Source: Tricholoma matsutake (Eukaryota > Basidiomycota > Agaricomycetes > Agaricales > Tricholomataceae). Taken from it: a stretch of 64,000 bases of DNA. Positions within the stretch are counted from its first letter, which is position 1. Every line of letters starts with the position of its first letter. Made by a program: the position numbers and the translations under genes. Where the stretch lies: NCBI GenBank assembly GCA_026075535.2, contig AP026543.1, positions 11,532,001 through 11,596,000 on the forward strand. The letters are read 5' to 3'. Shown here piece by piece: positions 23,301-34,866 of the stretch. The notes beneath the pieces were generated by a model. That model saw nothing but the letters and a program-made list of their open reading frames with translations. It had not been told where the DNA came from and searched no databases.

Positions 23301-25790
23301 TGTCTCCTCAGCTCAAAGGCTGATTCACCATTACGACCACATTCTAATCACATTGGCTAACTCCTACAATGTCCCAGAAGCAGCACGACCACTTCCAACC
23401 AGCTCTATTGATCACAAGATCATATCCACCACATCGAAACATCACCAGCGACATCAATCATACTTAAAAACCACATCGCACAACTTTAGGACTACCTTGA
23501 AATGCCCTAAGATCCCTCTGAATGAACATTGAATATCCCTGATCAACTTCAAACAACCATGACCATAATTGAACATCGTCAACCATCATCGACCATCATT
23601 GAGCATTATCAATTGACATTGAGAGACTACGAGCAACATTGGGTGCCACATTCATTATCTAAATGGTGGAATACCATGTGCCAGGGAGTATTCCAACTTG
23701 TGCTCAAACCTGCTGATAGTAGGTCAGCCTCATTCCAAGTACCTATCGTGTACAGAACCCACTGGATGGATTATTGTGAGACTTAGCACAGTTTATACAC
23801 AAAGGACAGTCTCTTTTTAGTTCTTTCCCTTTATTACTCCTTCATCATATGATATATCTCTTTCTTGTTTGGATTCCAGTCTCCTTTTGGCCTTGTGTCT
23901 TAACTCATATCTTTTGCCTCATGTTCTACACATGTTTCTTATACCATTTTAGGAAGTTTCCTTTAAAACACATAAAACTCTGTAGTATCTACTTGGAAAT
24001 ACAAGAAATTGTCTTCACATATAGCCTCGTATAAAGTTCTAAGAATCCGATCTATCCTCTACACAATCTAAGCTTCTATGAGTTTTCTCAATTGACGAGA
24101 AACCTCTGCAACCATTGTCATCCTCGATCCTCTTATTGTTAGCACTAGTAACCATTCTGACACTTCCTAGTCATCGGCTATAACCTTTGTATACTATTGA
24201 TCCATCAAAAGTCCTTAGAATTCACACATTGACCCTCAATGATAAACATTGTTTGCCGTCAATCCCATCGATTGTCCTTGATATTGATCAATACTCCATC
24301 AGACCATGTAAAACACCTTCCTCTCTTATAGAACTACCTTTACAACTAGTACCATCTAGTTGTCTTCCCATTGGTCGGACCATGAACATTCAGAATGTCT
24401 GACACCCTTCCTCTGACTCGTGCAAATATCATTGGTTGCCTCATTGGCAGTTTTGGTGGTTTTCCCCGGTTGAGTATCATCAATGCAGTAGCTTTTTCCC
24501 ACTGGGTTTTTCAATGCATCTGTCAATTTTGGTTGATGTGCTGTTGATTTCCTTATCACACTTCTTCAGAATGGTACCCCAGACACTTTTCTAAGAGTGG
24601 GAGGGTGTAAGCCTGGCTTACATAACACCATTGATGCCTGTTTGTACACGGTTCATATTCTGACTAATAAGAAATGCCACATAGGTAGAATCCCCATTCT
24701 TCCCTTTCCCAATTATGTTCCCCCCTAGACTCTCGTATCTTACCCTACTCACTTCTAAATATCACATCATTGTCCTGTCTGCTGCATGATTAGTAGTGAG
24801 TTCAGTCTGTTTCTCTCTCTGTTTCTCTCTCTGCCATAGTGTTGCCTACCCCCTCCAATTATGGGGCAGGCTTCCATAGATACATCTGAATTGGTTGTGT
24901 GCCACAGGCTACAGCTTTAGGCAAGCCGACATGAACTGAATGACTAATTTTGAGTTTTGCAATGCGACATGCTCAGAACGCATCAACATGAAATAGCACT
25001 CAATAATCTACATTTTACATGAAACTACCTATCTCAGGCATCTTTTTATCACTATAAGCACACCTTTTATTGATTAGATTACCCATATTGGTGTTGTGTC
25101 ACTTTCACAATGCAATTTTGTCTTACTTTGCCTGTTTTGGAATGGCATGTGACTTTGGTGGGTTGTGGATGTCCTCTACCTTAGTGCTGCCCCTGGAACT
25201 GATGCTTATTCTGGACTGCACCTATGGTTCCCTGTTATTTCCAGACACTAGTGCATCATACAGCCTAAATGGGATACAGTTAAATATGTGGAAGATTGTG
25301 TCATAGTTTCTTTTGTCTGCCCCAATCATATTGTATCCAGCGACTAAGTACTGAGCATCCACACTAGAGCCTCCTGCCACTGGTTTTACAAATTATGATG
25401 AGGATTTATTTTATTACCTACTTTGTTTCGATTGCACTTGTCCTCATTAAGGTATGCCTCTGATCCTCTCATGCTTCCTGAACATAGTGCTGTTCTGGCC
25501 CAGCTTGGCTTGAGGCAGCTTTGGCTTTCTCAACACACAGGCTGCAGCTTTTGTATGTAAAATGTTCAAATTTTGCCCACAGGTCCATTGGTTGTACAGG
25601 AAGCTAATTAGAACAATACATACATAGTTTTCTCACTCAATAAACAGGCTCGTGTTCACTCAGGATAACTACAAGCCACCATGTACAAAGAAACAATATG
25701 TATTAAACTTGCCTAAATATGAGAGAGGCAGAATTAAATACATGTTTACTAAAAAAATGTGGCCACACATCACATTATGAGCGAGCGGGG
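23301..25790. other. Gap: degraded transposon DNA, no gene seen
   Basis: Scattered CATTGA/CATCGA-rich DNA (23,450-23,640) and a CTCTCTCTGTTT microsatellite (24,808-24,833). A polypurine-like GTGGGAGGG is followed by TGTAAGCCTGGCTTACA near 24,597-24,621 and could mark an LTR start. No protein family recognised. Confidence 0.35.
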
Positions 25791-25799
25791 GGATGACAA

Positions 25800-26356
25800 A
25801 CTAATGAAAAAGAATGAAGAAAAAAAAGAGCCAGGTCTCTATTGTTGTTGTCCTATGCATGCAACATGACTGTTGCCACCTAAGCGGTTCCCCACTCACC
25901 AGTAAACATCTCCCCCCCAAATCCCATGTCATCGTCATCCATAGCACCTGCGGTCCACCCTGCGAGCAGTTGCTCACAGTGGTAGGGGTGGGTGCTGGGC
26001 CATCTGTCATTGATGTTGGGGTTGTTGTTCTCATTGTCCCCATCATTGTCCTCTTCCCCGTCATCTGGTCCTTGCCATCATTGTCATCACAGTCTGGTCC
26101 TGATTCTGGTCGTCCCATTGTTGTCATCACTGATGCCATCATCCACTGCTACTTGCTGATGTCCTTGTCCTTGTCTCATTGGCATCCTTTCGTTTGCTCC
26201 CTGTTGTCCCTGTTTTTGTGTTCTAATTGTCCTGTCGTCATGGTCTCCCCTTCATCCCTCATTGTCCTCTCCCTCGACCTGGTCCCCATCATTGCCATCT
26301 GCTTCCTTGTCGGGCCCCTGGTGGTGGTTGGGGGGCACTACTGTTGTGTGGTGGCA
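25800..26356 (+). repeat. TCATTGTC-rich interspersed repeat, copy 3 (left half)
   Basis: Shares the CACCCTGCGAGCAGTTGCTCAC marker and a CTCTCCCTCGACCTGGTCCC block with the copy at 27,684-28,180. It is cut by the hAT-like element at 26,365. The long plus-strand frame here looks compositional rather than coding. Confidence 0.55.
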
Positions 26357-26364
26357 TTGTTGAC

Positions 26365-27675
26365 TAGTGTTTAAAAGTCCAGTCTGGTCCGGTTTTTTTG
26401 ATGACAACAGAGGCAACCGTGGACCAGACTGGTTGCTTACATGCTCAACATCAAGGCAACTGAGGACCAGACTGGTGTAAACCGGTCCTACTCGGTTGCC
26501 TCATGGTTGCCAAACCGGTTTAAAACCAGTCCATACTTAGACTGGTCCTGACCAGTTCACAACCGGTCAGGACCGACTATTTGTACACTAATATACATGT
26601 CTCGAAGTAATATATTTTGAAAACTAGTAGTAGTAATATAAGTAAACACTACAGACAAAACTATAAATGAATGGCTAGACCATGTGGATAGTGCTTTGGG
26701 GGGTGTATCTATATCATATATGTAGCATCTAATCCAAGCTTAATGAAAGGATACATTGAACCATTATTGAATTACAGTTCACAGAGTTCTACAGAGGAAT
26801 GAGGAGGAAGGGTTGCTTACCATAGATGAATGGTTGTACCGTTTGACTAGTGCTCTAGGGAGCACATATATATAGTATATATTGTATTTAATCCAAGTTT
26901 ACGAAAGGATCGGTTGGACCGTTATTGAGTTACAGTGCTACGGAGTCTTCAGAGGAATGAGGAGGAAGGGTGTTTACCATGAATGAACCACTGCACCATT
27001 GAACTAGTGCATTTGGGTGGATGTAGATATACTCTATACAGTGTCTAATCCAAATTTACGAAAGGATGCATTCAGTCATTATTGAATTATAGTTTGACGG
27101 AGTTTTGAGAGGAATAAGGAGGAAGGGTTGCTTACCATAGATGAATGGTTGCATCATTTAACTAGTGCTTTTGGGAGCATATATATATAATATATGTTGT
27201 ACTTAATCCAAGTTTGCGAAAGGATCGGTTAAGCCATTATTGAATTACAGTGCTACGGAGTTTTCAGAGGAATGAGGAGGAAGGGTGTTTACCATGAATG
27301 AACCACTGCACCATTGAACTAGTGCATTTGGGTGGATGTAGATATACTCTATACAGTGTGGAATCCTGGTTTATGGACATAGCTGTTAAGGCATTACAAT
27401 CCTACAATAACTTATTTAGTCAGTGCCAGCACACAGATTACTTGTATCACATGTAATCAGTTGATCACTTGCCTTAGGAACACATCAAATTATGATCAAA
27501 GACCGGTTGGAACCGGTCTTTACCCAGTCCATAATTATTTGAAAAACTATGCAACCAGCAACTGGACCAGTCCACAACCGCTGCGGCAGAACCTGCAAGA
27601 CAGACTGGACCATGGTTGGGTCTGGTTCGGTTGCTGGTTTTTTTTTGGTCCATGCAACCGGACTTTCAAACACTA
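26365..27675. mobile_element. Non-autonomous hAT-like element with 158-bp minisatellite
   Basis: 1,311 bp with ends TAGTGTTTAAAAGTCC and, inverted, TAGTGTTTGAAAGTCC, flanked by 8-bp duplications TTGTTGAC/TTGTTGAT differing by one transition. Both subterminal regions (26,380-26,580 and 27,500-27,665) are arrays of ACCGGT, CCAGTCTGGTCC and GGTTGC words in both orientations. The centre is a tandem array. Same design as the element at 18,550 but with unrelated words. No transposase. Confidence 0.8.
26640..27360. repeat. Tandem repeat of about 158 bp, four to five units
   Basis: Marked by GAGGAATGAGGAGGAAGGG near 26,794, 26,953, 27,109 and 27,268, each followed by CTTACCAT(A)GATGAA, ACTAGTGC and ATCCAAGTTTACGAAAGGAT. 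Alternate units are more alike, suggesting a two-unit higher-order period. Confidence 0.8.
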
Positions 27676-27683
27676 TTGTTGAT

Positions 27684-28180
27684 GTTCCCTCACCGTTTCA
27701 TTGTTGCTCCCCATTCCTACCCCACGAGCAGTGGCTCATGGTGGCAGTTGGGGTTGCTGTGGTGGTGGTGGCATCATTGGGCATGGGTTTGTCATTTCAG
27801 CATTGTCATGTCATTGGAACATGGTTGGATCCCCTAGATTACTGAAAACATATGTTAGTTAAACAAAAAACATGAAACATTCATTCACCTGTTGTCCTCA
27901 TTTTCATTGTTCTAGTCATCCTGTCATTATTGTCCCCTCATTGTCCTCTCCCTCAACCTGGTCCCCATCGTTGCCATCTGCTTCCTTGTCAGGTCCCTGG
28001 TTGGGTGTGGTGTGGTGTGGTGTGGTGGCATTGTTGTCACTCCCTCACTGTGTTATTGTTGCTCCCCATTCTAGTGGCTCATGGCGGCAAGTGGGGTTGC
28101 TGTGGTGGTGGCATCATTGGGTGTGGATTTGTCATTTTGGCATTGTTGTGTCATTGTAACAGAGTTGGATCCCCTAGATT
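27684..28180 (+). repeat. TCATTGTC-rich interspersed repeat (right half and partial duplicate)
   Basis: Continues the family after the hAT insertion. Blocks such as GGTGGTGGCATCATTGGG occur twice (about 27,760 and 28,103), each ending near TTGGATCCCCTAGATTAC. A TGTGG microsatellite lies at 28,005-28,026. Confidence 0.55.
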
Positions 28181-28379
28181 ACATAAAATCATGCTGCCTG
28201 ACTGTATGGATTAGGGAACAATGGTGGACTGTGGTCGAAGTGGATGGTGTGGTTTGAATTTTGATCGCATGCATGATGTGTTACCATATTAAGATTACTT
28301 TCCCATTGCTTTCCCACCACCAAAGATTTTCAACATACATACAATGATACATCGCAGCCAGTTAAATTACACTCACCAC

Positions 28380-28545
28380 AAAGCCGCGGCTTGACGGCTT
28401 GGCTTTGGCTTTTCAGAACCCCAGGCCAGGCCAAAGCTGTCATAAAGCAGTCAACTTGACCTGGCTTGGCTTGGCCTATTTGGGCCTGGCTTGGCTTGGC
28501 TCACGGCCTCAGGCCAGGCCAGGCACAGCACTAAAGACATGCTCA
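28380..28545. repeat. GGCTTGGC/GGCCAGGCC word array
   Basis: About 150 bp of GGCTTGGC, CCTGGCTTGGC and CAGGCCAGGCC in both orientations, ending GGCACAGCACTA, a possible hAT-type terminus. No matching left end identified. Confidence 0.5.
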
Positions 28546-28631
28546 TGTTGTGGGATGGTAACGGTACGTCATCGGCTGTGGAATACAACTAGGAAAACTT
28601 ATGTCAAATGACTTTGTTGTCATGTTAGATA

Positions 28632-28742
28632 GCAGACAGCCGGACAGTCAGACAGTCGGACACCCAGCCATATCCAGAAAGTCTGTGTGTTAGAAAGTCC
28701 TGTCTGACTGTCTGGCTGTCCGGCTGTCCGGCTGTCTGTCTG
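28632..28742 (+). repeat. KDZ element left end (inverted repeat)
   Basis: GGACAGTC-type words lead into CCATATCCAGAAAGTC, a TTAGAAAGTC block, then the same words inverted (GACTGTCTGGCTGTCC). It forms a local palindrome just upstream of the transposase ATG and may also carry its promoter. Confidence 0.6.
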
Positions 28743-28768
28743 AATGTCATGTGACTAGTACTACCTGC

Positions 28769-30724
28769 ATGGCTACGCTCGCAAATGTATCGACTCTGGT
28801 GCCCAACCTATCGATTATGGGCCTTTTTACCTTTATATATATTGCTAAGCAACTGAGGGATGACATCTTGCTTCCCCAACCTGCTGAAGAACCTGAAGAT
28901 AATGCACCTGAAATTTTACCACCAAGTGTCACTCGACTTCTTGCCAACAGCTGCGATATCCAAATCAAGGATGTAGATGTGCTTTGGATGGAGCTACAGC
29001 ACCTAATCTGGGATAAAGAAGACTTTCCAAGGTGCGATCTTGCAGGAACCATTCTCAAGTATGGTCATGGCCTCGGATTTGTGCCAGACATGCTTTATCC
29101 CCCACAACATTCATGCATTCAGCCAGTGTGCCCTTGCATCAGCAAAGGACTCTGTCTCAAGAAGACTTACTATCAGAAGGTGGTACTCTACACACTGGAC
29201 CGGGGTGCTGTACCAGCATATGCCATTAGTCTTTACTGTGAAGGTGCATTACGGTTTCTTTCAATGTCTGTGCAATTATTTTATACCATGCATATGGCAG
29301 AGTGTAAAACCAGCTACCACCATAACTACTACATTAAACAAGACTTTCAGTACTATTATGCCCAACAGCCTCCAATTATCGAAGTTGGCAAACACCAATT
29401 TGTCGATAGAAAAGTCATTGACCTCTGGATCGATGTGATGGTCATCTCCCACACATCAGCAACCAACTGTAGCTGCCTCTATCACTGTTCATTCTCTCGT
29501 CACAGTCTCCCTCCTCCAGACTGGCCCATGGGATTTATGCTCACTACAGAACACATATGGGATGCTTTCGTCATTGCATGTCTCCTCGATGACTGTGGCT
29601 GGCTTAATAGTCAACTGATTATTCCCAACAATGGTCCTCAAAAAACTCGGTTCAATAAGGCAATGCAAGCACGAAATCTACGTCTTCACTTGTATGGTCA
29701 GCCAGAGCTGAACCATCGATGCGATAAGTGTACATGGGTGTTCCAAGGAGAAGAGGTGTGGGTTGTGGTGGTAGATGGTGTAACGGTTGGACACCCATGC
29801 TGCGCGGTGCACAACTGCTTTGAACCATTACAGAATCAACGTGACCACTATTGCAAGAGTCACAAAAAGACAGAGGGGCAAATTTGTCAGATCAAGGGGT
29901 GCACCCAAGTCCGGCAGAAGGACTCCCGTGTGTGCGGTGATCTGCAGCACATTGAGGCAGAGCGTATCCATGTCCAACATGGCCAAGCACGGTTTCAACT
30001 CAAAGAATGCCTCAAGAGAGCATGGGTGGCTCATCCGAACAACAGCGTAGCTGAACAACAGATATCAGATGACCTTGAGGTGGAGGAGGACATTGAAATT
30101 GTGGTCGCCATCCAGAATGATGCCCGCAATGTGGATACTCAGCGGAAGCACAGTTTGGGTGGAGGAGGACCCATAATGAGGAGCTCATTGTCACACCCTG
30201 TGGCATAGTTCTTGCCTGGCAAACATTTTATGGAGCAGAGGCTGTTAGCAGTGTTGGAGTTGAGTCATTTTGAAACTTGCCCATGAATCCGCTCATGTTT
30301 TCCTATTCAGAATTTCATGAAGAATGTTTTTCGTACCGGGCCAAAGCCAAAACACATCTTTTTTGACAACAACTGCACGCTCAAGAGGACATTCCAAAAT
30401 GATGAGTTCTTTGCTGATATCAGACTCACTGTTGATGTGTTTCATTGGAGTTGCAAACATTCGACTCGAGATATGTTTTGCCAGCAACACTGCAATCCAT
30501 ATCGCTACCCTGAGCTTCAATCTGAAGACGGATCAGGCTGGTATTTCAACTCTTCAATAGCTGAGCAAACAAATGTCTGGATTGGTGGATATCATGCTAT
30601 CTGTCGGGAGATGGGTGTGGATAAGTTCAATTTCTTTTTGGATGAAATGATCTTGAGGAGGAATGAAGACATCAGGCAGAAGCTTGAATGGGAGAATCGA
30701 CACCCTCATAATGTTGAGTATTAG
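28769..30724 (+). pseudogene. KDZ transposase with CxC5/CxC6-like clusters, one frameshift
   Basis: Nearly complete transposase. The ATG at 28,769 is followed by a CxC5-like cluster (YCEGALRFLS, then TSYHHNYYI), a central region with DGVTVGHPCCAVHNC and CxC6-like paired cysteines, and the catalytic region with TPCGIVLAWQTFYGAEA, FFDNNC, DVFHWSCKH and WYFNSSIAEQTNVW ending at a TAG (30,722). A 52-nt intron (30,257-30,308, GTTGAG...TTCAG) joins GAEAVSSVG to NFMKNVF in phase 0. One frameshift near 30,140 separates the first 460 residues from AQFGWRRTHNEEL, the usual start of the catalytic domain. No other stop interrupts it, so inactivation looks recent, or the shift could be an assembly error. 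Confidence 0.85.
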
Positions 30725-31321
30725 GTGTACATGCAAATCACGTTCATCTTTGTGTGGTCAACAGTTCTGACATTGCATTACTATGTTCTCGATGTAAACA
30801 TGTGTTCTGAGGGTAAGGCAATAAGTTATTTTTGACTCACAGAATCGTTAGGCATTATCGTGTTGCTCAAGCACCTCTTGTCTTTTTCGCGGCCCTCCTT
30901 CCTCTCCCCTTTTTCTTTTTTTCTGTGTCTTTCTTTGCTACATCTAGCATTCGTACCCTCCCACCTCTGCCCTTGTGTTGATGAATGTTTGGCTCGAATC
31001 GAGCATTCGAGCCATTCGAGCCATTTGAGCCATGACTAAGCCAAGTACATACTGGGTTTTACTTTCTGTCAAAATTTAGCTTACTCACCTCTGTAATTAG
31101 CTGCCCCACTCATCGTCTATTTATTTGGGGTCCTTCGTGGGCCTCAGTTTGCACTACCTTGGTTTCTTGAGCAACGCAGCAGAGGATGTGTATCACTGCC
31201 TAACTTTAACTGACATAAACCCCACTCACCCAAAAACATGAAGATGAGGTGCACGGTTTTGACCCCACCGTGCACCTACAATTTCGAGCCAGGTTGAGTA
31301 CTGGGTGTACATGCAAATCAC
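30713..31321. repeat. 29-bp direct repeats flanking the gap between convergent genes
   Basis: GTTGAGTA-T/C-T-A/G-GGTGTACATGC and the following AAATCAC occur at 30,713-30,741 (overlapping the transposase stop) and 31,293-31,321, with two transitions. The 550 bp between include CGAATCGAGCATTCGAGCC-type words (30,990-31,035) and pyrimidine tracts, with no gene. Confidence 0.6.
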
Positions 31322-33155
31322 ATTGTGTTACATACAAACTGACAATCTAAAATACAAGGCAATCTAAAATACAAACCAAAGAGCTGAGATACAAATCGAT
31401 ATACGAAGGTGGGTTATATTCGCCATCATTCCAGATACTTGGCATGGGCTGCTAAAAAATGCTTCCATGATCCTTTGTCTGTCCAGCCATAGTCCATGTA
31501 TTTCATACGAAATTCTCTGGGGGTTCTAATCCATATGTTGTAGTTGTCATAGTATGTCGATTTCTTGAAGGAGAGTCCAGGGAAATATGCACCAAAAGCC
31601 ACCTTTTTGGAGAGACCTTGGGGTGGTTGCTTGAATGCCTTCGCAATGTTGCAAACGTAGTAGTCCTGTGGCCACTTGGGTGTCTCATCCTCGCTCAAGA
31701 AAACTGTGTCGACTGAGGGTTGGCGAACATGTCGGGCTTGTCATAGTGGCGACATATACATGTCATCGGTTGAGGCTTCATCATCACTATCCTCCATCTT
31801 GATCGAGAGCAGATTCTCCTGCTTGATGTGAATGTTCAACCATGTTCTTCCTCGCCCATTTTCTTCTTCAGAATCGAGGACGAGGATGACTCCAGGAGAA
31901 TGAGGTAGTGACTGCTTTTGACACTTTGCCAATGGGATAGTGGGGACTGGGAGCTGTGGATTATGAGTCAGGGCTATGTTCTCATCATCAGACAAAATGA
32001 GGATGATATCAGGAGAGTGTTGCTTTGTGACGACAGGAGGGGGGACAGCCAAAGATGAAGGAACTCGGTGCTTTTTGACCACAGGAGGAGGGGCAGCCAA
32101 AGATGAAGGAAAGGTTGGTGAGGAGGAAACTTGGTGCTTTTTGACCACAGGAGGAGGGGCAGCCAAAAATGAAGGAAAGGTTAGTGAGGAGGGAACTCGA
32201 TGCTTTTTGATGACAGGAGGAGGGGTGGCCAATGATGAAGGAAAGGTCAGCGATGAGGGAACTAAAGATGAAGGGGTGGAGGGGAGTAGATTTGATGCAA
32301 GTTCGAGACCACATTTCTTACTAAGGGCCTCCCTGATATATGACTTTTCACCTGGGAGATTGTCCCGAAAGTGCAGGCTACTCATCTGCCCATGCCCGAC
32401 AAGGTTCTCGAAGCCTAGACAGTGTTTCACCTCCCGCCATTTGAAGAAAAAATGCCGTCAGTGGATCTCGGCATTGAAAACTTGACCAACTCTGAACCCA
32501 ACCCATAGATCCTCCGCGTCATCATACTTTTGCAGTCGAAGAGTGGCATCACCCTCAGAAATGAGGGCTAGGTCATGGAGGATGGATTCAGTGATTTTGA
32601 AGCTTCTAGAACCAGGTGGTAGTGTGAAGTCATATAGAGTGGCATCGCACTCATCTTGAGACCAGGCAAACACTCGTACTACATTCTTCGACTGGGACTC
32701 ATTCCGTTGCAAAGTTGCTTGATGCATTCAGTGGTCAGCATCAATCCATTGCAGAGCAGCTTGCTGTTCAATGAACACAGGAGGGATTTGAACTGCATGG
32801 TGTGATGAGCGGGATTGTGGGGTCTTGGAATGAGGCCTTGGGGGAAGCGGGAGGTTGGTGACTGGCTGGGGTTGCAGCGGAGGATCAGTCAGCGAGCCCT
32901 GAGATGCCGCTGGCTGGGTTCATAGTAAGGGATCAATAAGTGAGTCTGGAGGCGAGAGATGGTGGTTGATGGCAGGATCGGATGAAGGAGTTGGAGTAGC
33001 GGAGAGAGGAGTTGGAGTAGAAATAGCAGGGAGAGGAGTAGACGTAGCAGGGAGAGAAGTAGTGGCTTTGTTGATGTGGTCTTTTCGTGGACATCCGCCG
33101 CTAAGTTGACAGTGTGTATGGCACATCCTTCAGGTGCAGTTTTTGGCAGGCAAAC

Positions 33156-33581
33156 TGTAAGGGGACTAGGGGGGTGCCCTGTGTGTTTTTCCTATTTTTT
33201 ATGTTCGTCCCATATTTTTCCCCACCTCATTTCCTTCTATTCTTCATTTTCTATGATTTTTCCGGATTTTATTACTAATTTTCCCTTGCTATCATGTTTG
33301 TATATGTTGACACTTTTATATTTAGAGGCGGAGTACCCCTTCCGACACATACCCCTTGGTATGATGTCATTCGGCAGCCTTGATCCGCCTATCTCCGCCT
33401 TTTTCTATTTTTAGGTTATATTTGATTTTTGTCGTCTTCACATATACTGGGCATCAGCAAGGGGATCCTTAGAGTTTTCTCTTCGGATTTCCCTTTGCTA
33501 GGTGCGCCCCCAATGCCTGTATTATGTAGTATAATTTTAACTTCGGATTTCCCTTTGCTAGAGGCTTAGGTTGCCCTTATA
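33156..33581 (+). repeat. 5' LTR of gypsy B
   Basis: 426 bp, TGTAAGG...CCTTATA. Contains a 21-nt direct repeat starting CTTCGGATTTCCC (33,481 and 33,541). It differs from the 3' LTR at one position by eye (CAGCCTTG versus CGGCCTTG). Confidence 0.95.
33442..33480 (+). promoter_or_regulatory. Predicted LTR promoter and transcript 5' end
   Basis: ATATAC at 33,442 lies about 29 nt before AGAGTTTTCT (33,471-33,480), the predicted first bases of the transcript. The prediction comes from exact complementarity of these ten bases to the primer site after the LTR. Confidence 0.55.
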
Positions 33582-33583
33582 GT

Positions 33584-33593
33584 AGAAAACTCT
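33584..33593 (+). other. Self-priming primer binding site of gypsy B
   Basis: AGAAAACTCT, starting 2 nt after the LTR, is the exact reverse complement of 33,471-33,480 within the LTR. In the related fission-yeast element Tf1, minus-strand synthesis is primed by the folded 5' end of its own transcript instead of a tRNA. Copy C has the same pair (47,392-47,401 and 47,505-47,514). Confidence 0.7.
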
Positions 33594-33747
33594 CCCCTAA
33601 GGCCCGAAAATCGTGAACGCGCTGCCCAAAATAGGCAGGTACGGACTGGACGACGCTTCCCAAAGCTCCACAGAGTCCCTACACACCGTTCCAGATACTC
33701 TCGCCTTTATCGCGCCGCCATTTTCGCCAAACGCACTCCCTAGCGAC

Positions 33748-34866
33748 ATGGACGCATCAGAACGCTTCGACGCGCTTGAAAGCGACGTTTCCGGAATGCG
33801 CGCGCAAATTGACTCGCTTAAATCTACGATTGAAAACTTCGTTAGGACCCTCCAGGCTAACCCTACGACTAATAGTTCCCCCTTCACGACTCCAAGCGCA
33901 CCCAACAACGACGTTTTGCCAAACGCGTCCACTAAGGAACATGCCCAGATCAAACCGTCCCCCCCCGCTGAATTTAATGGTGCACGTGCGCAGGGACGTG
34001 CATTCCTTAATTCCTGTGAGTTATACATTAGTCTCCAGTCGCATCAATTGGTCGATGAGGCTGCAAAAATTTATTGGGCCTTCACATACATGAAATCTGA
34101 ATGCGCCTATCTCTATGTGGACCGTATCCTACGTCAAACTAAAGAACTCGGTTCTCTACCTTTCTCCACTTGGGGTGACTTTCGAGCTGAGTTCGTACGC
34201 CACTTCTGCCCCCTAAATGAACGCCACTGAGCAGTGACACGACTTGAGTCATCCACTTACCACCAGGGACGTCAATCCGTGGACAACTATATCGATGAGT
34301 TCAAGGATTTGGTGGACATGGCAGGGTATGGGAGTGGGTTACCAGTAGTGGTGAAGTTCCGACGGGGGCTCAACCAAGAAATTCAGGACCAGATTGCACA
34401 GATGTTGGAAGGGCGCCCAGCGGATGATGATATCCTTGCTTGGTATGAAGCTGCTTCACTCTGTGATGAGAACCGACTCACAAATGCGGTGTTTAATGCT
34501 GCATTCCGTGCTCCAACTACCACTCATACACCCTACACCTTCAATCAAAGCCTCCCCCACCCTAACCCCATTCCTGCTCGTCAAACTCCCACACCAGCCG
34601 TCAACATCCCAGTACCAATGGATGTTGATGCAGCCCGCAGCCGTGCACATAAGTTGGATCTCTGCTACCATTGTGGGGAACCTGGACACAGGGCTGGAGC
34701 GTGTCCCCATCGTCAGGATATCCGCATGCTCACCCCCGAGGGACGAGACGAACTCCTGCAAGATTTGTTGGCACTTGTAGATGTTGAGGAAGCGAAGGAT
34801 CAAGTTGCAGAGGAGGTTAAGCTGGAAGTTGTAGAGGAGCAGGATTTTCCTATTCGCAGTGAGTGA
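33748..34866 (+). pseudogene. Gypsy B gag, one in-frame TGA
   Basis: 372-codon Gag frame from the ATG at 33,748: N-terminal coiled segment (ERFDALESDVSGMRAQIDSL), retrotransposon capsid region (FINSCELYIS-type and FVRHFCPLNER), and a CCHC knuckle (CYHCGEPGHRAGAC). A TGA at 34,228-34,230 replaces the CGA found in copy C. It ends in TGA overlapping the start of pol, which lies in the -1 frame. Confidence 0.85.

Noticed and set aside
25814..26374. 186-codon plus-strand frame in the TCATTGTC-rich repeat
   Set aside because: It consists of reiterated low-complexity words. Other copies of the repeat do not keep the frame, and a hAT insertion point lies at its end.
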